Shown here: positions 23,299 to 31,235 of the stretch, piece after piece | Numbering within the stretch: the first letter of the stretch is position 1 | Layout: the number at the start of each line of letters is the position of its first letter | Assembly: GCA_022787145.1 (NCBI GenBank) | Contig: JALFVM010000050.1 | Location: 65,161-107,591 of the forward strand | DNA: 42,431 bases | Source of the DNA: Lachnospiraceae bacterium | GTDB taxonomy: Bacteria > Bacillota > Clostridia > Lachnospirales > Lachnospiraceae | Direction: 5' to 3' | The notes under the pieces: model-generated | Told to the model about the DNA's origin: nothing | The model's database searches: none | What the model saw: the letters and a program-made list of their open reading frames with translations, nothing else | Translations under genes and position numbers: made by a program

Positions 23299-24732
23299 TT
23301 ATACGTTAATCTCAGCTTTCACACCAAGCAAGTCTTTATTCTCTTCTAACATTGGACGAATGACTTTATTCAGGAAGTTATCTACCTGAAGCGGTGCTCT
23401 TCCTACATATTTGGACGGATCCATAGTCTTTTGCAGTTCTTCCAGTGTCAGATTGAATGCAGGATCCGCAGCAATCAGTTCCAGAAGATTGTTGTCTTTT
23501 CCTTCTACTTTCACATTCTTTCCAGCCTCCATGGAAAGCTCACGAATACGCTCATGCAGCTCCTGTCTGTCACCGCCGGCTTTTACTGCGTCCATCATGA
23601 TATTTTCTGTTGCCATAAACGGAAGCTCGGACATCAGGCGTTTCTCAATTACTTTTGGATATACGACAAGACCATCCACAACATTCAGGCAGAGGTCAAG
23701 AATACCATCGATTGCCAGGAATCCTTCCGGAACAGAAAGACGCTTGTTGGCAGAATCGTCGAGTGTTCTCTCAAACCACTGTGTTGCAGAAGTAATTGCC
23801 GGATTCATCGCATCGATCATCACGTAACGGGACAGAGATGCAATACGCTCACTTCTCATTGGATTTCTCTTGTAAGCCATCGCAGAGGAACCGATCTGGC
23901 TCTTCTCAAACGGCTCTTCTACTTCTTTCAGATGCTGCAAAAGACGGATATCATTTGAGAATTTATGAGCACTTGCTGCAATACCAGCGAGTACGTTCAG
24001 CACCCTTGTGTCAACCTTACGAGAATACGTCTGTCCAGATACCGGATAACATTCTTTAAAGCCCATTTTCTCTGCGATCATCGGATCAATCTGATCAATC
24101 TTCTCGTTATCTCCATCAAACAGCTCCAGGAAACTTGCCTGTGTTCCTGTTGTTCCTTTTGAACCAAGAAGTTTCATGGTACTGATCACATAATCAAGGT
24201 CCTCCAAATCCAGCATAAACTCCTGCATCCAAAGAGTTGCTCTCTTACCTACGGTTGTCGGCTGAGCAGGCTGAAAATGAGTGAAAGCAAGTGTCGGCTG
24301 ATTTTTGTATTTGTCTGCAAAATCTGCCAGTTCTGCAATCACATTCACCAGTTTTTTCTTCACCAGCTTCAAAGCCTCTGTCATAATGATGATATCGGTA
24401 TTGTCTCCTACATAGCAGGAAGTTGCGCCAAGGTGGATGATTCCTTTCGCCTTCGGACACTGCACACCATACGCGTATACATGGGACATCACATCATGAC
24501 GTACTTCTTTCTCACGCGCTTTTGCCACATCGTAATTAATATCATCTGCATGCGCTTTCAGCTCATCAATCTGCTCCTGTGTAATATTCAGACCCAGTTC
24601 CTTCTCTGTCTCAGCCAGAGCGATCCACAGTCTTCTCCATGTTCTGAATTTTTTGTCTGGAGAGAAAATATACTGCATCTCCTTGCTGGCATATCTCTCA
24701 GATAAAGGGCTTTGATATCTGTCTGTACTCAT
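23299..24732 (-). CDS. purB: Adenylosuccinate lyase
   Basis: The 477-residue enzyme of the fumarase/aspartase superfamily acts twice in purine synthesis, cleaving SAICAR and adenylosuccinate to release fumarate. The signature loop SSAMAYKRNPMRSE, the HLGATSCYVGDN and THFQPAQPTTVGKR regions and the catalytic serine loop are visible. The frame is open to 24786, but the ATG at 24732 follows AAAGGAG by 8 bases. Its promoter is made of mobile-element sequence (24795-24823). purF, another purine gene, lies upstream on the same strand, separated by a 183-base MITE. Confidence 0.96.
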   Translation of the reverse strand: MSTDRYQSPLSERYASKEMQYIFSPDKKFRTWRRLWIALAETEKELGLNITQEQIDELKAHADDINYDVAKAREKEVRHDVMSHVYAYGVQCPKAKGIIHLGATSCYVGDNTDIIIMTEALKLVKKKLVNVIAELADFADKYKNQPTLAFTHFQPAQPTTVGKRATLWMQEFMLDLEDLDYVISTMKLLGSKGTTGTQASFLELFDGDNEKIDQIDPMIAEKMGFKECYPVSGQTYSRKVDTRVLNVLAGIAASAHKFSNDIRLLQHLKEVEEPFEKSQIGSSAMAYKRNPMRSERIASLSRYVMIDAMNPAITSATQWFERTLDDSANKRLSVPEGFLAIDGILDLCLNVVDGLVVYPKVIEKRLMSELPFMATENIMMDAVKAGGDRQELHERIRELSMEAGKNVKVEGKDNNLLELIAADPAFNLTLEELQKTMDPSKYVGRAPLQVDNFLNKVIRPMLEENKDLLGVKAEINV

Positions 24733-24766
24733 GAATTTTTCTCCTTTTCTATTTGACCCCTGAGGG

Positions 24767-24800
24767 GAATTATAGTTACTGTTCACAGTAACGAATTATA
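24767..24800. mobile_element. 18-bp palindromic insertion (copy A) with 8-bp target duplication
   Basis: GTTACTGTTCACAGTAAC (24775-24792; arms GTTACTGT and ACAGTAAC around TC) is flanked on both sides by exactly GAATTATA (24767-24774 and 24793-24800). The right flank supplies the -10 box of the purB promoter, and the palindrome covers the predicted start of transcription. Confidence 0.75.
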
Positions 24801-24823
24801 CAATTTTATGATTTAGGTGTCAA
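24795..24823 (-). promoter_or_regulatory. purB: Consensus sigma-A promoter of purB, built from repeat sequences
   Basis: On the minus strand TTGACA (24823-24818) and TATAAT (24800-24795) are exactly 17 bases apart. TTGACA belongs to the end of the MITE-like element and TATAAT to the target duplication of the palindrome. The leader to the purB ATG is about 55 bases and contains a small CCCCT/AGGGG hairpin. Confidence 0.78.
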
Positions 24824-24999
24824 AACCTTGATTACGGATTGTTTCGTGCTACGCACTTCCACAATCCTGCCCCCGCATTCGCAATCTATGGGGCCCCTGC
24901 CCCACTTCTTGCTCATGTGTGGGCGTGTCAATAAGGTATATCTCCACTTACATGCAAGCATGACGTGAAGAATACCTTTTGACACTGTAATCATTTTAT
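24803..24999 (-). mobile_element. MITE-like element, copy 2 (183 bp), with ATTTTAT flanks
   Basis: The element spans 24810-24992 between exact direct repeats ATTTTAT (24803-24809 and 24993-24999), the same 7-mer (as its complement) that flanks copy 1. Read on the minus strand, its first 65 bases match copy 1 with two mismatches. It then continues through about 115 further bases with a GGATTGT/ACAATCC hairpin and ends in a degenerate inverted repeat (TTTTGACACCTAAATC). No coding frame of interest is inside. The right flank touches the purF stop codon. Confidence 0.72.
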
Positions 25000-26435
25000 T
25001 ATTTTTCATATTCACCGCGGATATCTTCCTTCGGCGGTTCCATCGGATACGTTCCTGTAAAACATCCTTTACAGATATGCAGTCCCGGTGCAAGCTGCTC
25101 CAGTCTGTCAAGTTCCAGATAGCCAAGAGAATCTGCGCCGATAATCTGACGGATTTCCTCCACGGTGCGGTTATAGGCAATCAACTGTTCTCTTGCAGGC
25201 ACATCCGTACCAAAATAGCATGGCCATAAAAACGGCGGAGAGCTGACTCTCATGTGAACCTCTTTGGCTCCCGCCTCTCTGAGCATACGCACAATACGGT
25301 CACTTGTTGTTCCGCGGACAATGGAATCATCAATCATAATCACACGTTTCCCTGCTACCGCTTCTTTTAATACGTTCAATTTTACCTGTACACTCGACTC
25401 ACGGCTGCTCTGTCCCGGCTTGATGAAAGTTCTTCCTACATAACTATTTTTTACAAAGGCTGTTCCATAAGGAATGCCTGACTCCAGAGAGTATCCAAGT
25501 GCCGCTGCATTACCGGATTCCGGAACGCCAACAACCAGATCTGCTTCCGCCGGTGAATCCATCGCAAGAAATCTTCCCGCCTGAATTCTTGAAGCATACA
25601 CACTCTGTCCGTCAATATGGCTGTCCGGTCTCGCAAAATAAATATACTCAAAGATGCATCTTCCCTGCTCTTCTTTTGGAATACACATTCTTCTGTCGGA
25701 CTGAATTCCTCCGTCCTTCGTAATATATACAATCTCTCCCGGCTCTACATCACGCACATACTCTGCTCCAATCGTATCCAGCGCACAAGTCTCGGAAGCC
25801 AATATGTACGCATTATCTCTCTTGCCAATACAAAGTGGTTTGAAACCATATGGATCTCTCGCTCCAATCAGTTTACGCGGAGACATGACAATCAAAGAAT
25901 ACGCTCCTTTGATCTTTTGCATGGCATTTGCCACTGCTTCCTCTACCGTGTTCGTATTGACACGCTCTCTGGCAATATGATACGCAATAACCTCTGAATC
26001 AATTGTCGTCTGAAAAATCGCTCCGCTGTATTCCAGCTCATGGCGAAGTTCCATGGCATTGATCAGATTACCATTGTGTGCCAGCCCCAACGTACCTTTG
26101 ATGTAATTTAGTACCAGCGGCTGTGCATTTTCTCTTGTACTTGCTCCTGCTGTTGAATAACGGACGTGACCGACACCGATATCTCCTTTTAATTTAGTCA
26201 GGTCATCTGGTGTAAACACCTCATTGACAAGCCCCATTCCTTTGTGGGAACTCACCTTACCCTTCGGTCCGTCTGTCTCGCTGACTGCGATACCGCAGCT
26301 TTCCTGTCCGCGATGCTGAAGAGCAAACAATCCATAATAAATCGTCGATGCGACGTCTCCTCCGTCCAGGTCATACATACCAAAGACACCACATTCTTCT
26401 TTCAAATGCTCTGTGATACCCCCTGTTTTTTGCAT
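24999..26435 (-). CDS. purF: Amidophosphoribosyltransferase
   Basis: This enzyme makes 5-phosphoribosylamine from PRPP and glutamine, the first step of purine synthesis. The start region MQKTGGITEHLKEECGVFG gives a short propeptide before the catalytic cysteine of the N-terminal nucleophile glutaminase domain. The PRPP-binding motif VIMIDDSIVRGTTS is in the phosphoribosyltransferase domain, and late cysteines (HICKGCFTG) match the Fe-S type. The ATG at 26435 follows AGGTG by 9 bases and gives 478 residues; an in-frame GTG at 26447 with AAAGGA is the alternative. It has its own promoter (26515-26543). Confidence 0.96.
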   Translation of the reverse strand: MQKTGGITEHLKEECGVFGMYDLDGGDVASTIYYGLFALQHRGQESCGIAVSETDGPKGKVSSHKGMGLVNEVFTPDDLTKLKGDIGVGHVRYSTAGASTRENAQPLVLNYIKGTLGLAHNGNLINAMELRHELEYSGAIFQTTIDSEVIAYHIARERVNTNTVEEAVANAMQKIKGAYSLIVMSPRKLIGARDPYGFKPLCIGKRDNAYILASETCALDTIGAEYVRDVEPGEIVYITKDGGIQSDRRMCIPKEEQGRCIFEYIYFARPDSHIDGQSVYASRIQAGRFLAMDSPAEADLVVGVPESGNAAALGYSLESGIPYGTAFVKNSYVGRTFIKPGQSSRESSVQVKLNVLKEAVAGKRVIMIDDSIVRGTTSDRIVRMLREAGAKEVHMRVSSPPFLWPCYFGTDVPAREQLIAYNRTVEEIRQIIGADSLGYLELDRLEQLAPGLHICKGCFTGTYPMEPPKEDIRGEYEK

Positions 26436-26514
26436 TTTTTCAATCACCTGTCCTTTTCAGTAAAATTTTCATACACATATACCTAAATACTCAAGTTTCA
26501 TTTTTTCACGTTTT

Positions 26515-26543
26515 ATAATACGCTAAAACAACCTATAAATCAA
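26515..26543 (-). promoter_or_regulatory. purF: Sigma-A promoter of purF
   Basis: On the minus strand TTGATT (26543-26538) and TATTAT (26520-26515) are 17 bases apart in a very AT-rich context, about 80 bases before the start codon. Confidence 0.65.
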
Positions 26544-26574
26544 GAACTTTCCATGTTTTATATTGTATGGCAGT

Positions 26575-26617
26575 TGTATCGCGTTACTGTGAACGGAGTG
26601 AACAGTAACTGTATCGC
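26575..26617. mobile_element. 27-bp palindromic insertion (copy B) with 8-bp target duplication
   Basis: GTTACTGT (26583-26590) and ACAGTAAC (26602-26609) enclose an 11-base centre (gaacggagtga). The unit is flanked on both sides by exactly TGTATCGC (26575-26582 and 26610-26617). It lies upstream of the purF promoter. Confidence 0.78.
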
Positions 26618-26647
26618 ATTTCATCATCAGTCCTTGAGAATTTGACA

Positions 26648-26685
26648 AAAGACACAGCCGATGCGTCGCATCCTGCTGTGTCTTT
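26648..26685 (-). terminator. Terminator of the amino-acid ABC transporter operon
   Basis: AAAGACACAGC and GCTGTGTCTTT form a perfect 11-bp stem with an inner GATGCG/CGCATC stem. On the minus strand it ends in four T. It lies just past the ATPase stop codon. Confidence 0.75.
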
Positions 26686-26693
26686 CTCTCTTT

Positions 26694-27452
26694 TTATCCC
26701 TGATGAAATTTTCCAAGAAACTCTTTCATTCTCGCATTATCCGATGAGAATACCTCATCCGGTGTCCCTTCCACAACTACAACGCCCTGATCCATAAAAA
26801 TCACGCGATCGGAAATGTCTTTCGCAAACTGCATCTCATGTGTCACAATCACCATTGTGATGTCAAGGTCGGCCAGAGAACGAATGACCTTCAAAACCTC
26901 TCCGGTAAGCTCCGGATCCAGTGCAGAAGTCGGCTCATCAAAAAACAAAATCTTCGGATTGAGGGCAAGCGCTCTGGCAATGGCAACTCGCTGGCACTGT
27001 CCGCCAGAAAGCTGACATGGATAAGCATCTTCCTTATCCTCAAGTCCCATTTTCTTCAGAAGCTCTCTCGCCTCTTTGTATACCTCATCTTTGTTTCGCT
27101 TCTGTACATGAATCGGCGCATCTGTGATGTTCTTCATGACAGAATGATGCGGAAAAAGATTAAAATTCTGAAATACAAGGCCGAAATATCCCTGTATTTT
27201 TTTCATCTGTTCCCCTTTTGCGTAGCTGATCTGTCCACCTTTGGCCGATGCAGCCTGCTCGCCAAGATAAAAAATCTCTCCGCCATTGATTTTTTCAAGC
27301 ATTGTTGCACAGCGAAGCAACGTCGATTTTCCGGAACCGGATGGTCCGATGATGGAGAGAATCTCTCCTTCTTTGACTGAAATGTTGATGTCTTTTAAAA
27401 CATGCAATTCACCAAAGCTTTTTTGAATATGGTTCATTTCCAACAGATTCAT
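26694..27452 (-). CDS. Polar amino acid ABC transporter, ATP-binding protein
   Basis: The 252-residue ATPase drives import by the permease encoded just upstream. Walker [10 protein letters not shown] (about residue 36), Q-loop VFQNFNLF, signature LSGGQCQR, Walker [13 protein letters not shown] and the switch histidine in VIVTHEM are all intact. The sequence is of the GlnQ/HisP type, which handles polar amino acids. An insertion near residues 62-85 ([19 protein letters not shown]) lengthens the region after Walker A and is somewhat unusual. The ATG at 27452 follows AGGGGGAAG. It is the last gene of the three-gene operon. Confidence 0.94.
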   Translation of the reverse strand: MNLLEMNHIQKSFGELHVLKDINISVKEGEILSIIGPSGSGKSTLLRCATMLEKINGGEIFYLGEQAASAKGGQISYAKGEQMKKIQGYFGLVFQNFNLFPHHSVMKNITDAPIHVQKRNKDEVYKEARELLKKMGLEDKEDAYPCQLSGGQCQRVAIARALALNPKILFFDEPTSALDPELTGEVLKVIRSLADLDITMVIVTHEMQFAKDISDRVIFMDQGVVVVEGTPDEVFSSDNARMKEFLGKFHQG

Positions 27453-27470
27453 TCATACTTCCCCCTGTCT

Positions 27471-28118
27471 CTAATGATAATAATCCAGTTTTTTCTCAAA
27501 TAATTCCATCACCCAGGCAACCAGGAAATTAAATACATAGTAAAAGGCACCTGCAATAAAGAATGGAATAACAGTGGTTTTCGCTGCCGCAATCTGTTTT
27601 GCCACAGCAAACATCTCGATATAAGACACGGAATACACAAGAGAAGTATCTTTTACAAGTGTAATGACTTCATTCGTCACTGCCGGCAGTACGATTTTTA
27701 CTACCTGAGGTAAAATAATCTTGAAAAAAGTCTGTTGTTTGTTATAACCAAGAAGCTGCGCAGCCTCATACTGTCCCACAGGAATCGATTCAATACCGGA
27801 ACGGTATATTTCCGCAAAATAAGCCGCATAATTCAGGGAACAACCCAGAATAATGGCTGTAAACTTATATCCGCCGATATTCATCCCCCACAAATAATAA
27901 GGTCCAAAATACCAGAGCAGCAGCTGTAACATCAGCGGCGTTCCGCGCATAATGGAAATATAAATTTTTACCAGCCAGCTGACCGGTTTGAATTTACAGA
28001 CTCTTCCAAAATACACCACCATACCAAGAGGCAGCGAAAACAGCAACGTCAATGCAAAAATCAAAACCGTCTGCCCAAACCCCGAAGCGAGCTGCTGCAA
28101 CATTACTTCAAAACTCAT
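27471..28118 (-). CDS. Polar amino acid ABC transporter, permease
   Basis: The 215-residue membrane protein has about five predicted transmembrane helices and the EAA loop that contacts the ATPase (EAAQLLGYNKQQTFFKI, about 135-152). The N-terminal part matches the HEQRo family type of amino acid permease (GFGQTVLIFALTLLFSLPLG). The frame is open to 28172, but the ATG at 28118 follows GGAGGAGG by 4 bases. A hairpin (28137-28170) lies between it and the binding-protein gene, as commonly seen where binding protein is made in excess. Confidence 0.93.
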   Translation of the reverse strand: MSFEVMLQQLASGFGQTVLIFALTLLFSLPLGMVVYFGRVCKFKPVSWLVKIYISIMRGTPLMLQLLLWYFGPYYLWGMNIGGYKFTAIILGCSLNYAAYFAEIYRSGIESIPVGQYEAAQLLGYNKQQTFFKIILPQVVKIVLPAVTNEVITLVKDTSLVYSVSYIEMFAVAKQIAAAKTTVIPFFIAGAFYYVFNFLVAWVMELFEKKLDYYH

Positions 28119-28136
28119 TTTTCCTCCTCCAACACA

Positions 28137-28170
28137 AGGAAAGACCCCTTTTGCCTCGGGGCCTTTCCTC
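28137..28170 (-). terminator. Intercistronic hairpin between binding protein and permease genes
   Basis: AGGAAA/TTTCCT and CCCC/GGGG form a stem with a small internal loop. It lacks a U tract, so it more likely stabilises the upstream mRNA or slows read-through than terminates fully. Confidence 0.45.
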
Positions 28171-28192
28171 ACTTCTTTATCTCGTTATTTTT

Positions 28193-29071
28193 TTATTCGG
28201 CTTCTAAGATTACCATATCAGCGATTTCATATTTCTCAGCAAGCTCTGCTACCGTTCCGTCATTTGCAAGCTTCTGCAAATCTGCATTGATTGTATCGCA
28301 CAGCTCCTGCTCTCCTTTTTTGAAACCAATCGCATACTGTTCTGTATTCAGAGTCTCCTCAAGAATCTGGAATCCTTCACCTCTGGAGTTCAGCTGATAT
28401 TTTGCTACGCCGATATCAATTGCGAGTGCATCCAAAGCACCAGCCTTCAGCTCAGTGAATGCAGTATTGTAATCTGCAAATTCATTCAGAGAACCAAACG
28501 TATCTGCAAGGGCTTTCTGTCCATCTTCGCTCTGAAGAACATCCAGAGCTGCTGATGCAGCCTGTACACCAACCGTCTTACCAGCCAGATCTTCAAGTGC
28601 TTCAATACCAGAACCATCAGCAACAACGATTACCTGGCTATTGTCCACATATGGAACAGAGAATGTATAATCGTCCTCACGTCCATTCATCGTAAAACCA
28701 TTCCAGATACAATCGATGGAACCGGAATTTAACTCCATATCCTTAGACGCCCAATCAATTGGTTTTTTCACAAGCTCCCAGCCTTCCAGATCACAGACAG
28801 CCTGTGCAAGCTCCAAATCAAATCCTGTATATTCGCCATTGTCATCCATATATCCATAAGGAGGGTACTCCGCATCAAATCCAACGGTAAAGGTCTTGCC
28901 ATCTGATGCTGTGTCTTCTGCTTCTGCGTCCTCTTCTGTGGCCTCTTCTTCTGCCGCAGCTGCATCTTCTGATGCCTGCTGAGTCTCAGATTTTTTGTCC
29001 CCGCCACAACCTGTCAATGCAGCTGATGCCATTACGGATACCAGTAATAAACTTAACACTTTCTTCTTCAT
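28193..29071 (-). CDS. Polar amino acid ABC transporter, substrate-binding lipoprotein
   Basis: The 292-residue protein has a lipoprotein signal (lysines, hydrophobic core, lipobox ALTGC with Cys22) and then an acidic Glu/Ala/Asp linker (about 27-58). A type II periplasmic-binding fold follows, with FTVGFDAEYPPYGY, the FDLELAQAVC strand-helix and IDCIWNGFTMNGRE. It delivers a polar amino acid to the permease; which one is not clear (glutamine, cystine or similar). The ATG at 29071 follows GAGGA. It is the first gene of the operon behind a TTGACA promoter. Confidence 0.93.
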   Translation of the reverse strand: MKKKVLSLLLVSVMASAALTGCGGDKKSETQQASEDAAAAEEEATEEDAEAEDTASDGKTFTVGFDAEYPPYGYMDDNGEYTGFDLELAQAVCDLEGWELVKKPIDWASKDMELNSGSIDCIWNGFTMNGREDDYTFSVPYVDNSQVIVVADGSGIEALEDLAGKTVGVQAASAALDVLQSEDGQKALADTFGSLNEFADYNTAFTELKAGALDALAIDIGVAKYQLNSRGEGFQILEETLNTEQYAIGFKKGEQELCDTINADLQKLANDGTVAELAEKYEIADMVILEAE

Positions 29072-29141
29072 ACAACAATCCTCATTTCCTTATTTTAGTG
29101 CTTCATCACAAACTTTCTCTGCTTTGATAAAGTATGAAATT

Positions 29142-29170
29142 ATAGTAACATAGGAAGCAAAGGGTGTCAA
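29142..29170 (-). promoter_or_regulatory. Promoter of the amino-acid ABC transporter operon
   Basis: On the minus strand a perfect TTGACA (29170-29165) is followed after 17 bases by TACTAT (29147-29142), part of TACTATAAT. A better TATAAT is shifted by three bases, giving 20-base spacing. The leader is about 65 bases. Confidence 0.6.
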
Positions 29171-29178
29171 GGAGAAGT

Positions 29179-29211
29179 ATAGAAGCACGCCTTAAGAGCC
29201 GGTGCTTCTAT
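29179..29211 (-). terminator. Hairpin over the stop codon of the TPR-like gene
   Basis: ATAGAAGCAC (29179-29188) and GTGCTTCTAT (29202-29211) form a perfect 10-bp stem whose loop holds the stop codon. There is no U tract after it, so it is either a weak end signal or an mRNA-stabilising hairpin for the operon 29192-34788. Confidence 0.45.
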
Positions 29212-29980
29212 GATAATCTTTCACCATACGGGCAATGATCCCGTCAATTTCACTTTCCTCGACAGATGGCTGTTTCTCTTTTAAAACAGCATCGATCTTT
29301 TTTTGTACTTCCTCTCTGGTCTGTACATCCACCTCAAGTTCTTCCAGCTTTTGCTGATACTGCTGCGGCGTTTTCCCATTATAAAAGGAAAACAGATAAC
29401 TTTGCAGTGCTTCTTTCGTCTGAAGAATCTGATACGCTTTTTCAAAGCATTCGACTGCTTCCTCTTTCTGGAAAAGATAACTGTAGGCACATCCGGCATT
29501 GTGATAAATATTTCCAATGAAAGAACGCGGAACCATATCTGTATTTTCATACTTTTGCAAAAGTTTCTGATAAACATTCAATGCATTAACATACATTCCA
29601 TTTTCAACCAGACAGTCTCCCTTCATTTTCAAACGCACATACGGAAGCTCTTTTTCCAGCTGCGTCACCTGATTATCATATTCTTTCATATCTTCATAGG
29701 AAAGATAATTAATCTCTTTAAATACCGGATAGACAAATTCACGAATTCCTTCCATTTTTTTGTCCTCCGCATTTTGCAGCTTTTGAGATAACTTTTTCAG
29801 GCCGAGCTGTTCTTTCAGCCACTGATACAGTGTCGGATTCAAAATGCTTTTGTCAATCAAATACAGATTATGGTGAAAGAAATAACACAATTCCTCAATC
29901 GAATAAATACTTGTACTGATGCTTTCTATATAGTAAGGCACACTGGTTCGTGGTATCTGACATAAAATATATCCGCTCAT
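29192..29980 (-). CDS. TPR-like helical protein, third gene of the Hsp70-like/solenoid cassette
   Basis: The 262-residue product starts MSGYILCQIPRTSVPYYIE and is almost entirely helical. A tetratricopeptide-type hairpin is visible near residues 165-205 (GNIYHNAGCAYSYLFQ, then EAVECFEKAYQIL) and another near 135-160 (ENGMYVNALNVYQKLL). No signal peptide or membrane segment is seen. The frame is open to 30202, but the ATG at 29980 follows GGGAGGAAT and lies one base after the stop of the previous gene, which fits translational coupling. I do not know a function. Its tight linkage to the Hsp70-like protein suggests a shared complex. Confidence 0.8.
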   Translation of the reverse strand: MSGYILCQIPRTSVPYYIESISTSIYSIEELCYFFHHNLYLIDKSILNPTLYQWLKEQLGLKKLSQKLQNAEDKKMEGIREFVYPVFKEINYLSYEDMKEYDNQVTQLEKELPYVRLKMKGDCLVENGMYVNALNVYQKLLQKYENTDMVPRSFIGNIYHNAGCAYSYLFQKEEAVECFEKAYQILQTKEALQSYLFSFYNGKTPQQYQQKLEELEVDVQTREEVQKKIDAVLKEKQPSVEESEIDGIIARMVKDYHRSTGS

Positions 29981-29981
29981 G

Positions 29982-31235
29982 CTATTCCTCCCATTTAATC
30001 GTTTCTGTCCAGACTTTTTTCTGTGCCGGGAACATATCACCAAAGCCAAGATCACGAACCGTAATCCGGCATTCCTTCGGCGACTGATAGCGAAGCTCAA
30101 GAAGAAGTCTTGTCGTTCTGTTCGGTCTTTGCGGCAATCCTGGCAAGGACATACACACTTTTTTCTTTTCCCCGGTTTCCATACTGCTGATGGACAAAAC
30201 AAGGTCCTCCCGTCTATCCAGAATCAGCTCACAGGAAGCGCTGGACTCATACCAGTTGCTTCCCGCAGAAATCAGAGGGTGATAAGCGCGAGATCCCATC
30301 ACCAGCATTTCCATTCCGATATTCATTTTCACAAGTGCATCTCCCGCATATAAATAGCCTTTCAACTTACGGTCTTCCAGTTTCTCTTTCGCCGTATAGC
30401 ACGCACCTTTTGCAAAAAGATTGGTGCCAAAAAATACCTTTCTCTTCTGTTTACACAAAAGCGGCACCGATTTCACTGCCCATTCCTGGCTAAATCCCTG
30501 TCCCGTAATAAAAATACTGGAGTAAACATCACTGCCCATGACACGGGTAATAAACTGATAAAATTCCATATCTCTCAAATCCAGATCCTCGGAAAGTGAT
30601 GTCTCATTCGGTTTGCTCAGCGTAACCAGAACAGGTTTTGCTCCCATGCCTACGGAAAGCTTTCGAAACTGCACACTCTTCGGTGTAAACTCAAACCATG
30701 CCACATTTCGATTCCAGTAATCCATTTTCTGACTTAGTGTATAGTAGAAAAAGCTCTCGGAATAATCCTGCAAAAGATAATGTCCTTCCTGAAAGCCAAG
30801 ATGCTCACAGGCCTTTTGAAGATTTCTTACCATATTTTGTGTCAGATGTTCGACTGTAATGACCAGACATTTGGTATATCGAATCGGATCAACGCTTCCG
30901 AGAGTCTTTAAAACCTGTCCGATAAAAACTGACATCAATTCATATGGCTGCAGCTCTTCCTGTCCAACCATAACAGGATTCTTCTCCTCGCAGATTTCAT
31001 AAAGACGATCCACTAAAATCGCTCCATGCTCTCTGGCAAAATACTCTGCCTCCCGTCCAAAGCACCAATCTCCTCTGTCAACTCTTTTGCAGATACAGGT
31101 AGGGAACTCATACTGACTGGTTCCCACCTTCATGGATACTGACAAAGGTTCTTCTGCCTTTCTGTCATAATAACTGATCTGTGATTCTTTTCTGCCAAAA
31201 TCAATTCCAATAAGAATGTCTCTGATTTCATTCAT
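29982..31235 (-). CDS. Degenerate Hsp70/actin-fold protein (DUF5716 type)
   Basis: The 417-residue protein shows the layout of an Hsp70 nucleotide-binding domain. A phosphate-1-like loop is near the N-terminus (LIGIDFGRKESQISYYD). The strand-helix ITVEHLTQNMVRNLQKACEH matches the region before Hsp70's NEPTAAA, here QDYSESF. The phosphate-2 loop (DLGGGT in Hsp70) is replaced by FEFTPKS. Later ITGQGFS and FAKGACYTA match the adenosine-binding segments. The last 100 residues are beta-rich, ending VRDLGFGDMFP. Loss of the glycines suggests weak or no ATP hydrolysis. The DUF number is from memory. Its start overlaps the upstream gene by 8 bases. Confidence 0.75.
   Translation of the reverse strand: MNEIRDILIGIDFGRKESQISYYDRKAEEPLSVSMKVGTSQYEFPTCICKRVDRGDWCFGREAEYFAREHGAILVDRLYEICEEKNPVMVGQEELQPYELMSVFIGQVLKTLGSVDPIRYTKCLVITVEHLTQNMVRNLQKACEHLGFQEGHYLLQDYSESFFYYTLSQKMDYWNRNVAWFEFTPKSVQFRKLSVGMGAKPVLVTLSKPNETSLSEDLDLRDMEFYQFITRVMGSDVYSSIFITGQGFSQEWAVKSVPLLCKQKRKVFFGTNLFAKGACYTAKEKLEDRKLKGYLYAGDALVKMNIGMEMLVMGSRAYHPLISAGSNWYESSASCELILDRREDLVLSISSMETGEKKKVCMSLPGLPQRPNRTTRLLLELRYQSPKECRITVRDLGFGDMFPAQKKVWTETIKWEE

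Noticed and set aside
24733-24998. A purine riboswitch or small RNA gene between purF and purB
   Set aside because: The conserved sequence there is shared with the intergenic element at 19230-19304 and has flanking direct repeats, so a mobile element explains it better.
24806-25180. A 124-residue minus-strand open frame over the purF end and the MITE
   Set aside because: It runs out of frame through the end of purF into the MITE; no family resemblance and no ribosome site.
29981-30202. An N-terminal extension of the TPR-like protein
   Set aside because: The extra residues overlap the Hsp70-like gene in another frame, look basic and random, and the ATG at 29980 has a strong ribosome site.
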